A DNA stretch of 64,000 nucleotides from Geodermatophilus aquaeductus (lineage in GTDB: Bacteria > Actinomycetota > Actinomycetes > Mycobacteriales > Geodermatophilaceae), in the NCBI RefSeq assembly GCF_900182545.1, contig NZ_FXTJ01000001.1, forward strand, positions 496,001-560,000, given 5' to 3'. The translations under genes and the position numbers were made by a program. Below the pieces are notes generated by a model, which saw nothing but the letters and a program-made list of their open reading frames with translations, did not search any database and was not told the origin of the DNA. Shown piece by piece: positions 16,650 to 25,223 of the stretch. The stretch's first letter is position 1. Each line of letters begins with the position of its first letter.

Positions 16650-17798
16650 TCAGACGCCGTCGCGGGGACCGCCGGCGCCGACGCCCACCCCGCGTGACGC
16701 CGTCTCCCGCAGCTGCTCCACCACCCGGCCCGGCGGCGGGGTGGCCCCGCCGGAGGGCCTGCCGGGACGACGGCCGGCGCGCCGCTCGCGCAGCCGGGCG
16801 ACCAGGCCCGCGATGCCGCCCGGCACGAAGAAGACGACCAGCACGAACAGCGACCCGAGCAGGAACAGCGGCTCCGACAGCGGCACCCGCAGCCACGCCG
16901 GCAGGTCCTGCACCGCGGCCGAGGACGCGAGGTCGGTGAGCCGGCTGTCGAGGTAGGTGTAGAGGACGCCGCCGAGCACCGCGCCCCACCGGCTGCCCGC
17001 GCCGCCGAGCACGACCATCACCAGCAGGCCGAGGGTGAAGTCGGCGGTCGTCGTGCGCGGCGTGGACCCGCCGAGCAGCAGCAGGTGCACCACCCCGCCC
17101 AGCGCGGCCAGGAGTCCGGCGAGGACGAACACGACCAGCTTGAACGGGTAGGGCCGCAGCCCCAGCACCTCGACGCGGCGCTCGTTCTCCCGGATCGCCT
17201 GCCACACCCGCCCGGCCCGCGAGCCGGTCACCCAGGCCACGACGACGTAGACAACGGCGAGATAGGCCAGCGCCAGCCAGTACAGGTTGACGGTGTTGAG
17301 GACGCCGACGAACGCGTCGGGCACGTTCGAGCGGTCCAGCGCCAGGCCCTCCTCACCGCCGGTCAGGCCGCCGGGGTCGCGCAGCACCACGATCGACCCG
17401 ACCTGCGCGATGGCCAGCGTGACCATCGAGAAGGCGATGCCCGACACCCGCAGGGCCACCCCGCCGACCAGCAGCGGCAGCACGACGCCGACGACGGTGG
17501 TCAGCGCCACCGCCGCGCCCAGGCCCCAGCCGAGCTCGGTGAGCGCCAGGTTGGCCACGTAGGTGCCGCCCGCGAAGTAGAGCGCGTGCCCGAACGACAG
17601 CAGCCCGGTGAAGCCGAACAGCAGGTCGTAGGAGAGCGCCACCCCTCCGAAGACCAGGCACAGCGCCAGCAGCTGCAGGGTGCCCGGGCTGTTGAGGACG
17701 CCGTCGAACAGGCCCGGCAGCTGCAGCGTCGAGAACGGCAGGACCGCCAGGACGACGAGCACGACCAGCGGCGCCAGCCGCGTCAGCTTCCGGCTCAT
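16650..17798 (-). CDS. livM: Branched-chain amino acid ABC transporter permease LivM
   Basis: 382 residues with about nine to ten predicted helices of the BPD_transp_2 family. Recognisable elements are F-G-F-T-G-L-L-S-F-G-H-A (first conserved loop), the coupling region A-I-R-E-N-E-R-R-V-E-V-L-G, and G-G-A-G-S-R-W-G-A-V-L-G-G. A hydrophilic tail of about 45 residues after the last helix is Arg/Gly/Pro-rich. It overlaps livH by 4 bases. Last gene of the five-gene importer. Confidence 0.88.
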   Translation of the reverse strand: MSRKLTRLAPLVVLVVLAVLPFSTLQLPGLFDGVLNSPGTLQLLALCLVFGGVALSYDLLFGFTGLLSFGHALYFAGGTYVANLALTELGWGLGAAVALTTVVGVVLPLLVGGVALRVSGIAFSMVTLAIAQVGSIVVLRDPGGLTGGEEGLALDRSNVPDAFVGVLNTVNLYWLALAYLAVVYVVVAWVTGSRAGRVWQAIRENERRVEVLGLRPYPFKLVVFVLAGLLAALGGVVHLLLLGGSTPRTTTADFTLGLLVMVVLGGAGSRWGAVLGGVLYTYLDSRLTDLASSAAVQDLPAWLRVPLSEPLFLLGSLFVLVVFFVPGGIAGLVARLRERRAGRRPGRPSGGATPPPGRVVEQLRETASRGVGVGAGGPRDGV

Positions 17799-18679
17799 GC
17801 CACCCTCGCAGTCAGCCCGCCGGGGCGGGTCAGCAGGACCAGGGCCAGCAGCAGGACGACCGACAGGTCGCCCACCCCGCTGGCCGCGTAGTAGTTGGCG
17901 AACTGCTGCACCAGCCCGACGAGGACCGCGGCCACCGCGGCGCCGGTGATCGAGCTCATCCCGCCGATGACGACGACGATGAAGGCGAAGATGAGCAGCG
18001 ACGTGCCCTGCCCCGGCGAGATCGAGCCGAGGTAGACGCCGCCGAGCGCGCCGGCCAGGGCCGCGAACGCGCCGCCCAGGGCGAAGACCAGCGTGAACGC
18101 CCGCCGCACGTCGATGCCGAGTGCCGTGACCATCGAGCGGTTCTCCACGCCGGCGCGGATGACCAGGCCGAAGCGGGTGTAGCGGAGGAAGGCCAGCACC
18201 GCGAGCAGCACGACGACGGCGCTGCCGATCAGCAGGAACCGGTCGTTGGGCACGCTGGCCCCGAGGACCGACGTCGTCTCCTCCGCCCACGCCGGCGCGG
18301 GGAACGGCCGCGGGTCGGCGCCCCAGATGGCCCGCACGAGCGCGACCAGCGCGAGGCTGAGCCCGACGGTGACCAGCACCTGCTCGATGTGCCGCTCGTA
18401 GAGCGGGCGGATGAGCAGCAGCTCGACCAGCGCGGCGACGACCGTGCCGACGGCGACCCCGAAGGCCACGCCGAGGACGAAACCCCACCCGCCGGAGCCG
18501 GCGCCGGGCAGGTTCTCCGCGGCCCACCAGGTGCCGTAGGCGCCGATGGTGAGGAACGCGCCGTGGGCGAAGTTGAGCACGCCCATCAGCCCGAAGATCA
18601 GCGAGAGGCCCGACGCGACGAGGAAGTACAGCGCCGCCAGGCCCAGTCCCGTGACGGTGAGCAGGACCACAGTGCTCAT
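17795..18679 (-). CDS. livH: Branched-chain amino acid ABC transporter permease LivH
   Basis: 294 residues with about eight helices. Family hallmarks are S-G-L-S-L-I-F-G-L-M-G-V-L-N-F-A-H-G (about residues 23-40), the coupling-loop R-A-G-V-E-N-R-S-M-V-T-A-L-G-I and V-V-I-G-G-M-S-S-I-T-G-A. It forms the membrane channel with LivM. It overlaps both neighbours by 4 bases, so translation is coupled through the operon. Confidence 0.9.
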   Translation of the reverse strand: MSTVVLLTVTGLGLAALYFLVASGLSLIFGLMGVLNFAHGAFLTIGAYGTWWAAENLPGAGSGGWGFVLGVAFGVAVGTVVAALVELLLIRPLYERHIEQVLVTVGLSLALVALVRAIWGADPRPFPAPAWAEETTSVLGASVPNDRFLLIGSAVVVLLAVLAFLRYTRFGLVIRAGVENRSMVTALGIDVRRAFTLVFALGGAFAALAGALGGVYLGSISPGQGTSLLIFAFIVVVIGGMSSITGAAVAAVLVGLVQQFANYYAASGVGDLSVVLLLALVLLTRPGGLTARVA

Positions 18680-19416
18680 GCGTGGGTCCCCCCGCTCGTG
18701 GCCACGCCGAGCAGCTCGCGGGTGCGGTCGGCGTCGGCCATGAGCTCGGGAGCCGAGCCGCTCCACACCGCCCGCCCCTGGTCGACGACGACGGCGTCGG
18801 TGGCCATGCGGCGCACCACGGACAGGTTCTGCTCGACGAGCAGCACCGTCACCTCCTCGGCGACCCGTGCGAGCACGTCGGCGACCTCGGCCACCAACAG
18901 CGGCGCCAGGCCCTTCGTCGGCTCGTCCACGAGCAGCAGCTGGTTGTCGTTGAGCAGCAGCCGGGCGATGGCCACCATCTGCTGCTGGCCGCCCGAGAGC
19001 GTCCCGGCCAGCTGGCGGCTGCGCTGCGCCAGCTCGGGGAACAGCTCGTACACGCGGTCGGGGTGGTGCGCGGAGTCGCGCCGCTCGGCCAGCGTGAGGT
19101 TCTCGGCCACCGTCAGCCCGCCGAACACCTCGCGGTCCTCGGGCGCGTAGCCGACGCCGAGCCGGACCACCTCGTGGGTGCGCCGGCCCGAGAGCCGGTG
19201 CACCCGCCCGCCGGCGTCGGTGAGCTCGATCGTGCCGGTCGAGGGCACCAGCCCCAGCACCGACTTCACCGTCGTCGTCTTGCCGGCGCCGTTGCGGCCC
19301 AGCAGCGCGGTCACCCCGCCGCGGCGGACGGTGAGGTCCACCCCCTGCAGGATGTGCGACCCCGACAGGCGGACGTGCACGTCGGACAGCCGCAGCAGCA
19401 CCGGCCGGTCGTTCAC
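18676..19416 (-). CDS. livF: Branched-chain amino acid ABC transporter ATPase LivF
   Basis: 246 residues. Walker A is G-R-N-G-A-G-K-T-T (about 40-48), the LivF-specific G-Y-A-P-E-D-R-E-V-F-G-G-L-T-V-x-E-N is present, the signature is L-S-G-G-Q-Q-Q-M and Walker B is L-L-L-V-D-E-P-T-K-G-L. The GTG at 19416 overlaps the stop of livG. Energises import with LivG. Confidence 0.9.
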   Translation of the reverse strand: MNDRPVLLRLSDVHVRLSGSHILQGVDLTVRRGGVTALLGRNGAGKTTTVKSVLGLVPSTGTIELTDAGGRVHRLSGRRTHEVVRLGVGYAPEDREVFGGLTVAENLTLAERRDSAHHPDRVYELFPELAQRSRQLAGTLSGGQQQMVAIARLLLNDNQLLLVDEPTKGLAPLLVAEVADVLARVAEEVTVLLVEQNLSVVRRMATDAVVVDQGRAVWSGSAPELMADADRTRELLGVATSGGTHA

Positions 19417-20210
19417 AGCTGGTCCCCCAGGTAGGCCTCCTGGACGGCGGGGTCGGCGGTGACCCGGGCCGGGGTGTCCAGCGCCAGCAGCGAGCCGTGG
19501 TGCATGACCGCGACCCGGTCGGCCAGCCCCAGCAGGACGTCCATGTGGTGCTCGACCATGAGCACCGTCCGGCCCTCCTCGCGGTGCACGTCGGCGATGA
19601 CCCGGGTCAGGCCGGCGACCTCCTCGGTGCTGACGCCGGCCATCGGCTCGTCGAGCAGCACCACGGCGGGGTCGGTGGCCAGCAGGATCGCCAGCTCGAG
19701 CTTGCGCTTGTCGCCGTGCGAGAGGGACCCGGCGAGCGCGTCGCCGCGGGCGGTGAGCCCCACGCGGCCCAGCGCCCGCTCGGCCACCTCGAGGGCCCGG
19801 TCGGAGGCGCGCACCCGCTGCCAGGGGCGCAGGCTGCCGCCGAGCCGGGCCTGCGCGGCCAGCCGCACGTTCTCCCGGACGCCGAGGCCCGCGAACACCG
19901 ACGAGGACTGGAAGGTCCGGCCCAGGCCGCGGCGGGCCCGGGCGGCGGGGCTGGCGCCGGTGATGTCCGCGCCGTCGAGGGTGATCGTCCCGGAGGTGAC
20001 CGACAGCAGGCCCGAGAGCAGGTTGAACAGCGAGGTCTTGCCCGCCCCGTTGGGGCCGATCACGGCGACGAACTCGCCGGGGGCGACGTCGAAGGAGACG
20101 TCGGAGACGATGACCGCGCCGCCGATGGCGCAGGTCAGGCCGGCCACCCGGAGCACCGGCTCGCCCGCGGGGCGGGCGGCCGGTGCCGGGGCGGGCAGGG
20201 AGGTGGTCAC
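19413..20210 (-). CDS. livG: Branched-chain amino acid ABC transporter ATPase LivG
   Basis: 265 residues. Walker A is G-P-N-G-A-G-K-T-S and the LivG-type G-L-G-R-T-F-Q-S motif is present. The signature is degenerate, L-S-H-G-D-K-R-K-L-E, where many LivG proteins have Y-G-x-Q/D-R, and Walker B is V-V-L-L-D-E-P-M-A-G. A Pro/Ala-rich N-terminal extension of about 18 residues precedes the domain, so the GTG start at 20210 could be slightly upstream of the true one. It follows livK by 24 bases. Confidence 0.88.
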   Translation of the reverse strand: MTTSLPAPAPAARPAGEPVLRVAGLTCAIGGAVIVSDVSFDVAPGEFVAVIGPNGAGKTSLFNLLSGLLSVTSGTITLDGADITGASPAARARRGLGRTFQSSSVFAGLGVRENVRLAAQARLGGSLRPWQRVRASDRALEVAERALGRVGLTARGDALAGSLSHGDKRKLELAILLATDPAVVLLDEPMAGVSTEEVAGLTRVIADVHREEGRTVLMVEHHMDVLLGLADRVAVMHHGSLLALDTPARVTADPAVQEAYLGDQL

Positions 20211-20234
20211 GCTCGCCGTCCTCCGCGGACCCGG

Positions 20235-21455
20235 TCAGGCGGTGGCGACCGGCGGCGCGGTGGCCTCCGGGTCGAGGGTGTCGACGACGACCGGGACGAG
20301 CTCGCCGTTCTGCTCCTCCAGCCGCGCCTGGAACATCGGCTGCAGGAGCGCGTGGTCCTCCTCGCGGATGGTCAGCTGGCCCTTGACGCCGTCGAACTGC
20401 CAGCCCTCGAGCGCGTCGACCATCGCGGAGACGTCGTCGCCGCCCTCCTGGAGCGCGTGCACGACCATCTGCGCGGCGGTGAAGCCGTCGGGGGTGAACA
20501 GGTCGACGGTGCCGCCGGCCTCCTCGACCCGCTCGGTCATCGCCTGGCTGACCTCGTTGTCGACGGCCTCGGCGAAGAAGTGCGAGAGGTAGTCGACCTG
20601 CGTGGCCTGCGCGCCGTAGGTGGCGTAGCTGGCGCGGATGTCGAGGCCGGTGACGACCGTCGTCGAGTCGAGCACGCCCTGCTGGCCCATCGCCTGCCAC
20701 ATGGCCGGGGCGCTCTCCCCCGCCCAGGCGACGAAGACCAGGTCGGCGCCGGCGTCGCGGGCCTGCGAGGCGAACGGCGTGAGGTCGGTGGCGCTGGCCG
20801 GGACCAGCAGCGGGGTGACCGTGGCGCCCGCCCCGCCGAGGACGGCGGTCACGGCACCGACGTTGGCCTGCCCGAACGCGCTGTCCTGGGCGAAGACCAG
20901 CACGGTCTTGCCCTGCGCGTCCCCGATGAACGACTCCGCGGTGAGGATGTCCTGGTAGGTCTGCCGACCGGAGCGGAAGGTGTTGTCGTTGAGGCCGGTG
21001 ACCGCGTCGGTGGCGGCGGGGCCGGAGATGAACAGCACGTCGTTCTGCTCGGCCAGCGGCGCGACCTGGGTGGCCACGCCCGAGGCGGTGGACCCGGCGA
21101 GCACCTGCACGCCCTGGCCGATGAGGTCGGTGGCCTCGGCGACGGCCTTGGCGGGGTCGCCGGCGTCGTCGCGCTCGACCACCTCGATCGGCCGGCCGTC
21201 GACCTCGCCGGAGCCGTCGGTGGCGTAGTCCAGGCCGGCCTCGAAGCCCTGCAGGTACTGCTCGCCGTAGGTGGCCAGCGGCCCGGTGGCCGAGTAGACC
21301 AGCCCGACGCGGATCGGGTCGCCCTCCCCGCCGGAGTCCCCGCCGCCCCCTCCCGACGAGGCGGCGGTGGGACTGCCGCAGGCGGCGACCGACAGGGCCA
21401 GCGCGGCCCCCGTGGCGAGGACGGCGGTCCGGGACCGGTGGCGGGGACGCGACAT
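20235..21455 (-). CDS. livK: Branched-chain amino acid ABC transporter substrate-binding lipoprotein
   Basis: 406 residues. A basic n-region, hydrophobic core and lipobox V-A-A-C-G (lipidated Cys about residue 25) are followed by a Gly/Ser linker. The Peripla_BP_6 fold follows: R-V-G-L-V-Y-S-A-T-G-P-L-A-T-Y-G near its start, G-S-T-A-S-G-V-A near residue 120, and F-T-P-D-G-F-T-A-A-Q. It captures a branched-chain amino acid, or another small amide-type ligand, at the cell surface. The order K-G-F-H-M places the ATPases before the permeases, unlike the usual K-H-M-G-F. The ATG at 21455 has a GAGGAGCC site. Confidence 0.85.
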   Translation of the reverse strand: MSRPRHRSRTAVLATGAALALSVAACGSPTAASSGGGGGDSGGEGDPIRVGLVYSATGPLATYGEQYLQGFEAGLDYATDGSGEVDGRPIEVVERDDAGDPAKAVAEATDLIGQGVQVLAGSTASGVATQVAPLAEQNDVLFISGPAATDAVTGLNDNTFRSGRQTYQDILTAESFIGDAQGKTVLVFAQDSAFGQANVGAVTAVLGGAGATVTPLLVPASATDLTPFASQARDAGADLVFVAWAGESAPAMWQAMGQQGVLDSTTVVTGLDIRASYATYGAQATQVDYLSHFFAEAVDNEVSQAMTERVEEAGGTVDLFTPDGFTAAQMVVHALQEGGDDVSAMVDALEGWQFDGVKGQLTIREEDHALLQPMFQARLEEQNGELVPVVVDTLDPEATAPPVATA

Positions 21456-21491
21456 GGCGGGCTCCTCGGCGTGTGCGACGGTGCACGGGGT

Positions 21492-21515
21492 ACTCCGGAC
21501 GAACCCGTCCGGAGT
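21492..21515. promoter_or_regulatory. Perfect inverted repeat in liv operon leader
   Basis: ACTCCGGACG (21492-21501) and CGTCCGGAGT (21506-21515) are perfect 10-base arms around AACC, 37 bases upstream of the livK start. It could be an operator over the promoter or an mRNA leader hairpin. The rest of the 230-bp gap to the phosphatase gene contains only the TACCGT hexamer near 21674 that I can name. Confidence 0.45.
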
Positions 21516-21685
21516 GGGCTGGACCACACGGTAAGGAGCCGCTCACACCCTGCCCATGGCGGTGACCTCCACAGCCGCCCGGGCGGGTGTGGGTGCCGAC
21601 CACACGGGTGACGCGTCCCGCCGGCGACCACCGCCGGTCGCCGTCCCGTTCCCTCGCGGCCGGGTCCGCGCCGTACCGTCGGGAG

Positions 21686-22528
21686 GTGACCTCGACCTCC
21701 CCCGATGACCTGCGCACCGGCCGCTGGCTGCGACTCGACGGGACGACCAACACGCGCGACCTGGGCGGCCTGCCCACCACCGACGGCGGCACCACCGCCT
21801 TCGGCCGCGTGCTGCGCAGCGACAACCTGCAGACCCTGAGCGACGACGACGTCCGCCGCCTGGTGGAGGACCTGCACCTGCGCGACGTCATCGACCTGCG
21901 CACGACGGCCGAGGTGCTGCTCGAGGGCCGTGGGCCGCTGCGCGCGGTCGAGGGCGTCACGCACCGCCACTTCAGCCTGCTGCCCGAGCGGGGCCACCAC
22001 ACCGACGTCTTCGCCGTCGAGGAGGACGAGGTCCCCGAGCTACCCACCGGCTGGGCCGAGACGCTGCTCCCCCGGCAGACCACCGAGGCCGACGAGGTCG
22101 AGCCGCCGGCGGTGCGCTCCTACCTCGGCTACCTGCACCACCGGCCGGAGAACGTGCTGGCCGCGCTGCGGACCATCGCCTCCGGGGACGGCGCGGCCGT
22201 CGTGCACTGCGCGGCGGGCAAGGACCGCACCGGCGTCGTCGCGATGTTCACGCTGGCCGCGGCCGGGGTGCCCGACGAGGAGATCGTCGCCGACTACGCG
22301 ATGACCGCCGACGTCATCGACGCGCTGGTGGCCAAGCTGCGGCAGTCGCCCACCTACGCCGAGGACATGACCCGCCGGGAGGTCGCCGTCCACACCCCGC
22401 GCGCGGAGACCATGCGCCGGCTGCTGGAGATCCTGGGTGAGCGGCACGGCGGGCCGCTCGGGTGGCTCGAGGAGCACGGCTTCGGCGCCGGCGAACAGGC
22501 CGCCCTGCGCGCCCGCCTCCGCGACTGA
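21686..22528 (+). CDS. IphP-like tyrosine/serine protein phosphatase
   Basis: 280 residues of the Y_phosphatase3 family. The signature loop H-C-A-A-G-K-D-R-T-G (about residues 173-182) contains the nucleophilic Cys and phosphate-binding Arg. N-terminal N-T-R-D-L-G-G-L-P and R-S-D-N-L are typical of this family, seen also in mycobacterial PtpB. It could dephosphorylate protein tyrosines or phosphoinositides; the target is unknown. The GTG at 21686 has TACCGT 6 bases upstream and only a weak GGGAG, so leaderless translation is plausible. It is convergent with the GGDEF gene, separated by a 9-base stem hairpin. Confidence 0.85.
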   Translation: MTSTSPDDLRTGRWLRLDGTTNTRDLGGLPTTDGGTTAFGRVLRSDNLQTLSDDDVRRLVEDLHLRDVIDLRTTAEVLLEGRGPLRAVEGVTHRHFSLLPERGHHTDVFAVEEDEVPELPTGWAETLLPRQTTEADEVEPPAVRSYLGYLHHRPENVLAALRTIASGDGAAVVHCAAGKDRTGVVAMFTLAAAGVPDEEIVADYAMTADVIDALVAKLRQSPTYAEDMTRREVAVHTPRAETMRRLLEILGERHGGPLGWLEEHGFGAGEQAALRARLRD

Positions 22529-22576
22529 CCCACACCGTCGGCCCTCGACGTCGCCTCCGTGATCAGCACGCGCTGA

Positions 22577-22603
22577 CGGTCGTCCGCGAGGTCGGGACGA
22601 CCG
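22577..22603. terminator. Hairpin between convergent phosphatase and GGDEF genes
   Basis: CGGTCGTCC (22577-22585) pairs with GGACGACCG (22595-22603) around a 9-base loop. It sits in the 105-bp gap between convergent genes and may terminate both. No U-tract. Confidence 0.5.
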
Positions 22604-22633
22604 CCGTGGACGCGTTCTCGTCCCAGGCGGGCG

Positions 22634-24736
22634 CTAGTCGGAGGCGCGGGGGGCGGGGGCCGGCGGGCGGTCGCGGTGCTTGTGGCGGTACATCGCCGCG
22701 TCGGCCTCCCGCAGCAGCCGCTCCGCCGTCGCCGACGGGTCCTCGCCGGGGCCGGTGTGCACGGCGACGCCGGTGCTCGTGCCCACGGGCACCGGGATGC
22801 CGTCGAGCCGGAAGGGCTCGCTGAAGGCCGCCGCCACCCGGCCCACGACGGCCTGGGCGTCCGAGGGGGACGCCAGCCGCGGCAGCAGCACCGCGAACTC
22901 GTCCCCGCTGAGCCGCCCGACGGTGTCGCCGGGGCGGACGGCGGCGCGCAGCCGCGCCGAGACCTGCCGCAGCAGCTCGTCGCCGGCGGCGTGGCCGAGG
23001 CTGTCGTTGACCGCCTTGAACCGGTCGAGGTCGCAGAACAGGACGCCGACGGACCCGGTGGGGGCGACGGCGGCGAGCGCGTCGGCCAGCCGCTCGCGGA
23101 ACAGCAGGCGGTTGGGCAGGCCGGTGAGGGCGTCGTGGCTGGCCTGGTGCCGGACGGTCTCGAGCAGCCGGGCCTTCTGCAGAGCGGTGGAGGCCTGGTC
23201 GCCCACGCCCCGCAGCCGGGCCAGGACGTCGGCGTCGAGGGCGCCGCTGACCTCGTCGTCGGCCCAGCTGGCGGTGACCACGCCGAGGAAGGTGGTGCCG
23301 GCGAGGAGGGGGACGGCGACGACGTCGGTGAGCAGCAGCGCGTCGAGCAGGTCGCGCATCGGCGCGCTGGCGGCGGTGGCGCCGATGACGCGCGGCTCGC
23401 GGTCGGTGAGGATGCCGAAGACCTCGGGGACGTCCCCGGCCCGCAGGGTCGCCGCCCGCAGGACCGCCTCCTGGGCGGGCGGGAGGCCGGCGCAGGCCGC
23501 GGCGCGCAGGACCGCCCGGGCGGGGTCCCAGAGCAGGACGCCGGAGCTGCCGCAGCCGACGATGCGGGGCAGCGTCCCGGCCACGACGTCGCAGATCTCC
23601 CGCACCTCGGCCGCCTGGGCCAGGCCGTGGGCGAGGTCGAGCAGGGCGCCGGCCCGGCGGGCCTCCGACCGGCTGTCCTCGAGGGCGAGGACGAGGTCGA
23701 GGGCGGCCGCGGCGTGGCCGGCGTAGGCGGCGAGCATGGCCCGCTCGTCGCCGAGACCACCCTGACCTGGCCGGTTGAGGGCGGCCAGCCGGCCGTGGGT
23801 CCGGCGGGCGGAGGCGACGTCGACGGTGACCGCGCCCGGCCCCAGGTCGTTCCCGGCGAGCAGCCGCGCCACCAGCAGCGGCACCTCGGCGGGGTCCAGG
23901 CCGGAGCTGTGCACGAGGGGGGCGCCGCCGTGCGGCGCGGAGACGGCGAGCAGGTAGGCGGGGGCGAGGACCGCGGCCGCGGCGCGGTCGACGATGCGGC
24001 GCAGCACGGTCTCCAGGTCCTCGCCGTCGACGAGGTCGGTGGCCGCCTCCTGCAGGCTCCGGACCTGGGCGCGCAGGGCGGCCAGCTCCGGATCGGACGC
24101 GGCCGGACCGCCGCGCCGGCGCGACCAGCGGCTGCGCCGGTCCCAGGTGAGGGAGTAGACGCAGGCCTCCGCGCCGGAGGACTCACACTCGTCGTGGACG
24201 ACGCGCGCCGGGGGCAGCCCGAAGATCGTCGGCACCATGCTGATCAGCCCACGCGCGTAGTCGCAGTCCAGCCGCGAGTGGACGTAGCCCTCGTGCAGCC
24301 GGTACCGCAGCGTCGCGGAGGTGGCGTCGGACGCGACGACCTCCATGGTGGAGGTGGTCGAGAAGTTGGCGACCGCGCGCGGGAGGCGGGCGTAGACCTG
24401 GCGCGGTGAGCCCATGGCGCGCACCAGCACGACGACGGACGCGTTCATCCCGGTGCGCAGCGAGTCGGCGCCGATGCGGAACATGGCACCCGGGTCGCCG
24501 AGGACCTCGGTGGCCGCGGTGAACAGCCGGATCCGCGTGTCGTAGCCGGTCCAGGTCGAGGGCCGGGAGAGCTCGGCGGCGGTGAAGGGCACGCCGGCCC
24601 GGCGGAGGACCTCCTCGACGGCCGTCTCACCGGCGTGCTGGCGGACGTACTCCAGGACGAGGCCCGTCGTGGCGCCCGACGTCTCCCGGGGCTCCCCCGG
24701 AGATGCCGTCCGGTCCGCCGGTCGCGCTGCGCTCAC
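22634..24736 (-). CDS. Multidomain GGDEF protein (probable diguanylate cyclase)
   Basis: About 700 residues, cytoplasmic. The N-terminal ~180-residue sensory domain ends H-D-E-C-E-S-S-G-A-E-A-C, resembling 4-vinyl-reductase/heme-NO-like domains whose paired Cys/His residues can bind metal. Two GAF-like domains follow (about 215-370 and 375-530), then GGDEF (about 540-690). The catalytic motif is R-L-S-G-D-E-F rather than GGDEF; SGDEF is tolerated in some active enzymes. The inhibitory I-site R-P-G-D lies just before it and F-C-D-L-D-R-F-K provides the metal-binding Asp, so synthesis of c-di-GMP is likely. No EAL domain. The GTG at 24736 begins the ordered protein; in-frame sequence upstream is Arg/Gly-rich and less likely coding. 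Confidence 0.82.
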   Translation of the reverse strand: MSAARPADRTASPGEPRETSGATTGLVLEYVRQHAGETAVEEVLRRAGVPFTAAELSRPSTWTGYDTRIRLFTAATEVLGDPGAMFRIGADSLRTGMNASVVVLVRAMGSPRQVYARLPRAVANFSTTSTMEVVASDATSATLRYRLHEGYVHSRLDCDYARGLISMVPTIFGLPPARVVHDECESSGAEACVYSLTWDRRSRWSRRRGGPAASDPELAALRAQVRSLQEAATDLVDGEDLETVLRRIVDRAAAAVLAPAYLLAVSAPHGGAPLVHSSGLDPAEVPLLVARLLAGNDLGPGAVTVDVASARRTHGRLAALNRPGQGGLGDERAMLAAYAGHAAAALDLVLALEDSRSEARRAGALLDLAHGLAQAAEVREICDVVAGTLPRIVGCGSSGVLLWDPARAVLRAAACAGLPPAQEAVLRAATLRAGDVPEVFGILTDREPRVIGATAASAPMRDLLDALLLTDVVAVPLLAGTTFLGVVTASWADDEVSGALDADVLARLRGVGDQASTALQKARLLETVRHQASHDALTGLPNRLLFRERLADALAAVAPTGSVGVLFCDLDRFKAVNDSLGHAAGDELLRQVSARLRAAVRPGDTVGRLSGDEFAVLLPRLASPSDAQAVVGRVAAAFSEPFRLDGIPVPVGTSTGVAVHTGPGEDPSATAERLLREADAAMYRHKHRDRPPAPAPRASD

Positions 24737-24844
24737 GTCCGCACCTTCGGCACCGGACCGTCCGGAGTTGAGCGAGGCCGCGGGCGGGGTGGCCGGCCTC
24801 CCCCGCAGGAGGGAGCCCCGCCCCGGACCGCAGGTCCCGGACGA

Positions 24845-24896
24845 CACGGCCCCGGACAGCAGTCGGCCCGGGCTGCGGGTGCAGACCGGGGCCGTG
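24845..24896. terminator. Hairpin downstream of 49-residue gene
   Basis: CACGGCCCCGG (24845-24855) pairs perfectly with CCGGGGCCGTG (24886-24896), with a GC-rich inner loop. It lies between the minus-strand small gene (ends 24937) and the GGDEF start (24736). Likely terminator of the small gene. Confidence 0.5.
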
Positions 24897-24936
24897 CGGA
24901 TCTCGGCCTCCGCGGGGCGGGCGGGAGGCCGGAGGC

Positions 24937-25086
24937 TCAGAGCTCGCGCGAGGTGAAGCTGCTGTTGGCCATGGTGAGCAGCTCGTCGCGCATCGCGGGG
25001 CTGCCGGTACGGGCGATGGCCCGGTCGATGGCCCGCCGCGTGCGAGCCGCCTGCCGACGCTGCCGCCAGGTGGTCCCGATGGACAT
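24937..25086 (-). CDS. 49-residue basic hypothetical protein
   Basis: A short gene easily missed by length cut-offs. It begins M-S-I-G-T-T-W-R-Q-R-R-Q-A-A-R, continues with an Arg-rich helix (T-R-R-A-I-D-R-A-I-A-R-T) and ends with a mixed segment, D-E-L-L-T-M-A-N-S-S-F-T. Evidence is the ATG at 25086 with GAGGGAGA ahead of it, a stop at 24937-24939, and a following perfect hairpin, all in an otherwise empty stretch between the GGDEF and ptsI genes. The upstream 137 bp is unusually AT-containing for this genome, as expected of a promoter. The helix could bind nucleic acid or membrane; function unknown. Confidence 0.6.
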   Translation of the reverse strand: MSIGTTWRQRRQAARTRRAIDRAIARTGSPAMRDELLTMANSSFTSREL

Positions 25087-25223
25087 GTCCGTGTCTCCCT
25101 CTTCGGTTCGTCGTCGTCCTACACCCGTAGTAAAGCAGGTGAGAGCTTGAGTATTCCGAAGGATCGCAGGGTGTGTCAGGTCATGTCCGACGATCGTTCA
25201 CCCATCGGAGGTGCACCGGCCAC

